This document shows positions 13,987 through 16,210 of a stretch of 16,210 bases of DNA, in pieces. The first letter of the stretch is position 1. Every line of letters starts with the position of its first letter. The translations under genes were made by a program, and so were the position numbers. The notes under the pieces were generated by a model, which searched no databases, was not told the origin of the DNA, and was given only the letters and a program-made list of their open reading frames with translations. This stretch comes from Oscillospiraceae bacterium. Its GTDB lineage: Bacteria > Bacillota > Clostridia > Oscillospirales > Ruminococcaceae. The DNA lies in assembly GCA_900768245.1 (NCBI GenBank), contig CAAGCE010000025.1, positions 1-16,210 of the forward strand, written 5' to 3'.

Positions 13987-14157
13987 CTACTTCTCAGGTT
14001 CTTGTCCGGATTCACCGAGCATTTCTTCACATTCACGGTCTATCAGTCTTTGCAGAATATCCGTAAGGCGTTCCTTTGAAGCAGGGTTGAATACTAACTT
14101 CACGATGTAAGTTGTTCGTCCGATCTTGTACTCGGACACGTTGTTTTCTTTGTTCAT
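13987..14157 (-). CDS. tnpW: TnpW-like small transposon protein
   Basis: A 56-residue frame. The motif SEYKIGRTTYIVKLVF (residues 8-23) followed by a helical, acidic tail (ERLTDILQRLIDRECEEMLG) matches, from memory, the transposon-encoded TnpW family found directly upstream of tnpX in Tn4451-like elements. AAAGGAAAG precedes the ATG by about 6 nt. It ends 97 nt before the recombinase start. Its role is not established; a regulatory or accessory function in excision is often assumed. Size and position agree with the family. Confidence 0.75.
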   Translation of the reverse strand: MNKENNVSEYKIGRTTYIVKLVFNPASKERLTDILQRLIDRECEEMLGESGQEPEK

Positions 14158-14384
14158 AGCGATCTTTCCTTTGCTTATATATCTCTACGCATTGGTGAGG
14201 GCATCGCTTTCTTTCTCTTACCCTCTACGCAGCCGCAAGGTCGGTATGTCATCCTTTCAGCCGACCGAGTATTTTGCGACTATGAATATTATAGCGCTTA
14301 ATGAAGCCTATTGTCCAGCCGCATTGCGCACGAACTTTAGGTTGTATTTCAGTTTTCCCCAGTGCAATTTATACTGGAAATATG
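14158..14384. other. Non-coding stretch upstream of tnpW
   Basis: No gene seen. Two direct copies of CTCTACGCA lie at 14183-14191 and 14223-14231, 40 bp apart, just upstream of the TnpW start. They could be recombinase or regulator sites; nothing more can be said. Confidence 0.4.
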
Positions 14385-14412
14385 AAAAGCAGCCTCAAGT
14401 GAGACTGCTTTT
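14385..14412. terminator. Bidirectional terminator hairpin
   Basis: AAAAGCAGCCTC (14385-14396) pairs with GAGACTGCTTTT (14401-14412), one mismatch, 4-nt loop. A-run and T-run flank it, so it can serve in both directions. It lies 55 nt past the stop of the DUF4365 operon. Confidence 0.75.
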
Positions 14413-14467
14413 AACCTTCAACATCTAACAAATATTTACATAAGTGTAGGCGCTTTAGTATTTATTC

Positions 14468-14866
14468 TTACATACAACCACCCATTGTAAGAATAACCAT
14501 TGTATGCTTATAGCCTACATTTTTACCGCTGCATTCCATGACAATGTAATAATCGCTTTCATTCTCTGCCATTACAACTATTCCTTGTGAATAATTGGTT
14601 TTCCAAAGTGGTTTAACGCCATAGTATGGTGCAACTGCTTCATTTGTTGGATTAGGAGTTTCAATATTAAATCCATTTTCATATAGCCAAGCATGGTAAT
14701 TTTTCAGAGCAGGAGGCGTTCCCATTACTTGAAATGCACTTAATGTTGCCATTTGGAATTCTATTTCATTTTCGAGAGTTATTACATACTTTTCAGTCGG
14801 ATCAAGAATATATTCACCTATTGTGTTTCTTATATCCGAAAAATCATTGAGTTTTATATGTTTCAT
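14468..14866 (-). CDS. Small protein of unknown function, partner of the DUF4365 protein
   Basis: 132 residues, starting at an ATG 4 nt after the stop of the DUF4365 gene. AAGGAG, overlapping that gene's last codons, lies about 10 nt upstream, which decides this start over an in-frame one 21 codons earlier. Predicted soluble, no signal or membrane segment, acidic, with aromatic-rich stretches (NYHAWLYENGFNI about residues 58-70; APYYGVKPLWKTNY). I recognise no family. Tight coupling suggests a partner, inhibitor or second subunit of the predicted nuclease; an immunity-type role is a guess. Confidence 0.75.
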   Translation of the reverse strand: MKHIKLNDFSDIRNTIGEYILDPTEKYVITLENEIEFQMATLSAFQVMGTPPALKNYHAWLYENGFNIETPNPTNEAVAPYYGVKPLWKTNYSQGIVVMAENESDYYIVMECSGKNVGYKHTMVILTMGGCM

Positions 14867-14870
14867 ATTT

Positions 14871-15839
14871 TTAATCTCCTTCTGGTCTTGCTTCAGCATA
14901 AGGTCGGATTTGTGATACATAGCCGTCAACAGTTAAAAATGATTCTCCTAAATCATTTAGGCTAAGTATTAGCATATACTCTGCAACTTCTCCAGAATGG
15001 TCAACACCTCGTATTGCAGGTAAACTTTTATGAAATTCTTCAAAAGATTTTCCAACAACTACCCAGTCATCTATCTCCTTATCATAATAACAGTGAAGAT
15101 CACGCCAAAGAGTTAAATCGTCTTCTTCATAAAACTCTTCGTCAATCGAAAAGTGTGCCCAAGGAAACAGTTTAGGAAACACCTCAGTATATGGAGTAAA
15201 GGGAAACCAATATGGATATGAATATGTTTTTTCTTCATTTCCATCATCCACGATTAATTCTGTTTCTCCTCTTCCGCTACACTTATTAACCCATTCTGTT
15301 GAATGAAGCTTAACTGTGCTTCCATCTTTTATAATGCTCATGAACTGCTTCTGTGACAAAAGAAAGTTATAATTTGTAATGTGTTCAGGTAAATTAGAGA
15401 ATGAAAGAAGCTGTTGATTGGATGAGTCATCCAAAAAGACTTGATTTAATGGAACTTTTACAAAAAAGCCTTTTCCGTCTCCGCCTTTAGTTCTTTCGAT
15501 CGTTTCTGATGTTAGCTTTTGCCAAATGCAAATTTTGTTATCGGAGTCATTATTATATAAAACAACAATAAAAGGCAAAGAATTTGTTGTCCAATAATTA
15601 TATTGTCTTTCATCAATATCTCTGAAAACAATACAGTTGTCTTTTTCTTCTTTAAAATAGCTCGAACCAGTTTTAATTTGTAATGCAAGGAGTTGTTTTG
15701 CTGCACCAGATGGATCTGTAAATTCCATATGCGCATCAATGCCAATATCATTTACTGGTTGCTTCCTAAACATCCATTGATATTCTTCTGCTATTTCTCC
15801 ACAATGGTGGACTCCTTTTCTCTCAGTATGATTTGCCAT
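14871..15839 (-). CDS. DUF4365 domain protein, predicted PD-(D/E)XK-type nuclease
   Basis: 322 residues. The N-terminal 150 match the DUF4365 pattern: an early Glu (E15 in GEIAEEY), DIGIDAHMEF (D35, E39), then ALQIKTGSSYF with Q54-x-K56. Spacing D...QxK is that of a restriction-endonuclease-like PD-(D/E)XK fold. It continues with a Tyr/Trp-rich strand (RQYNYW...LPFIVVLYN) typical of the family. The C-terminal 170 residues have no domain that I know and include an acidic stretch (FSIDEEFYEEDDLTLW). AAGGAGG lies about 7 nt before the ATG. DUF4365 proteins often occur in defence islands, and the mobile setting here fits that. Substrate and trigger are unknown. Expression is probably strong, given the consensus promoter. 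Confidence 0.8.
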   Translation of the reverse strand: MANHTERKGVHHCGEIAEEYQWMFRKQPVNDIGIDAHMEFTDPSGAAKQLLALQIKTGSSYFKEEKDNCIVFRDIDERQYNYWTTNSLPFIVVLYNNDSDNKICIWQKLTSETIERTKGGDGKGFFVKVPLNQVFLDDSSNQQLLSFSNLPEHITNYNFLLSQKQFMSIIKDGSTVKLHSTEWVNKCSGRGETELIVDDGNEEKTYSYPYWFPFTPYTEVFPKLFPWAHFSIDEEFYEEDDLTLWRDLHCYYDKEIDDWVVVGKSFEEFHKSLPAIRGVDHSGEVAEYMLILSLNDLGESFLTVDGYVSQIRPYAEARPEGD

Positions 15840-15891
15840 AAACTACCTCCTTAGAATATCATGGGTGGCTATCAGCTTGTCTATTTCCTTT

Positions 15892-15920
15892 ATTATACAA
15901 GCTTATATATGAAATGTCAA
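15892..15920 (-). promoter_or_regulatory. Perfect consensus promoter of the DUF4365 operon
   Basis: On the minus strand TTGACA (15920-15915), a 17-bp spacer and TATAAT (15897-15892): an exact match to the sigma-70/sigmaA consensus at the optimal spacing. The start codon is about 50 nt downstream. No operator-like repeat overlaps it. Confidence 0.85.
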
Positions 15921-16210
15921 CTGTGCATTACTAAGATTTGATATTATGAAGAGAAAAAGGCGTTGTCGAATAAAAATGTGAAAGCCACCTCCGCATGAGC
16001 TGAGTCTATACCAGCAAGCTCGGTATCCCCGCATTACAATTTTGAAAATTGAAGGCTGCGATACATAGCTTGACAGGAGCTCTGCCCCTATGCAATGCCA
16101 ACAACTTAAGCGATATTGGCATTTACCCCGCATAAAAAATCAAACAAGATTTCAAAGAAAATGATATACAAAAGCGAGCTAAAAGTTTGTGCAAAAAGCG
16201 AATTGACAAA
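15921..16210. other. Structured non-coding region at the right edge
   Basis: No credible gene. Inverted repeats: ATACC/GGTAT (16008-16026) with GC/GC inside, the palindrome CAATTTTGAAAATTG (16037-16051), and ATGCCAA/TTGGCAT enclosing ACAACTTAAGCGAT near 16095-16122. The density of palindromes suggests an oriT, an attachment region or a leader RNA of a gene beyond the window. The open frame at 15903-16133 (minus) lacks a ribosome site and is rejected. Confidence 0.4.

Noticed and set aside
14126..14428. 100-residue plus-strand frame over the tnpW leader
   Set aside because: No ribosome site, overlaps the TnpW start and a terminator hairpin, composition not protein-like.
16081..16100. CTGCCCCT resembling the tRNA-Trp 3' end as a possible attachment-site copy
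   Set aside because: Only eight consecutive bases match and the flanks differ, so chance is the simpler explanation.
15903..16133. 76-residue minus-strand frame at the right edge
   Set aside because: It runs through a palindrome-rich region and ends within the DUF4365 promoter; no ribosome site.

Overview
The window looks like an accessory, mobile-element-rich stretch of a Clostridia genome, most likely from a Ruminococcus-like gut anaerobe. The evidence is the AGGAGG-type ribosome binding sites, the tRNA pair, the MobV relaxase next to a CHC2-primase remnant, IS66 elements and a Tn4451-type TnpX/TnpW serine recombinase module. The species cannot be fixed from the sequence alone.

Layout from the left. 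tRNA-Met(CAT) and tRNA-Trp(CCA) with a terminator (6-220) form a classic integration hotspot. A small lipoprotein gene follows (490-1002, +). On the minus strand lie a truncated primase start (1025-1153), a full MobV relaxase (1209-2930) and a strongly structured, oriT-like region (2969-3105). An IS66-family element (3218-6364, +) carries tnpA, tnpB, a broken tnpC and a passenger gene. Its tnpC is split by a palindromic insert of about 100 bp (5272-5374) that resembles a MITE. A second, truncated IS66 element in the opposite orientation keeps only tnpA and tnpB (6685-7481).

The most interesting part is an AT-rich, minus-strand gene cassette from 11770 down to 7603. Promoter-proximal to distal it encodes a small single-TM protein, a two-TM protein, a phosphoribosyltransferase-like (PRTase) protein, a protein in the -1 frame overlapping the PRTase gene by 88 nt, and two further proteins that I do not recognise (one very cysteine-rich). 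The genes are tightly packed (ATGA overlap, 88-nt overlap, 7-nt overlap, 23-nt gap) apart from one 134-nt spacer. The cassette ends in a good intrinsic terminator. A heptamer A AAA AAG sits in the PRTase/ORF overlap in exactly the frame needed for -1 slippage, which would give a 390-residue PRTase plus C-terminal-domain fusion; a one-base homopolymer indel would give the same picture. A membrane protein, a PRTase-like enzyme and unknown partners beside mobile-element genes suggest a candidate conflict/defence cassette. That role is inference.

To the right are a hairpin-rich non-coding strip (12108-12270), a large serine recombinase (12258-13889) and a 56-residue TnpW-like gene (13987-14157). 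Then comes a two-gene operon with a perfect consensus promoter: a DUF4365-type predicted PD-(D/E)XK nuclease (14871-15839) and a small unknown partner (14468-14866). The last 290 bases are non-coding and rich in inverted repeats.
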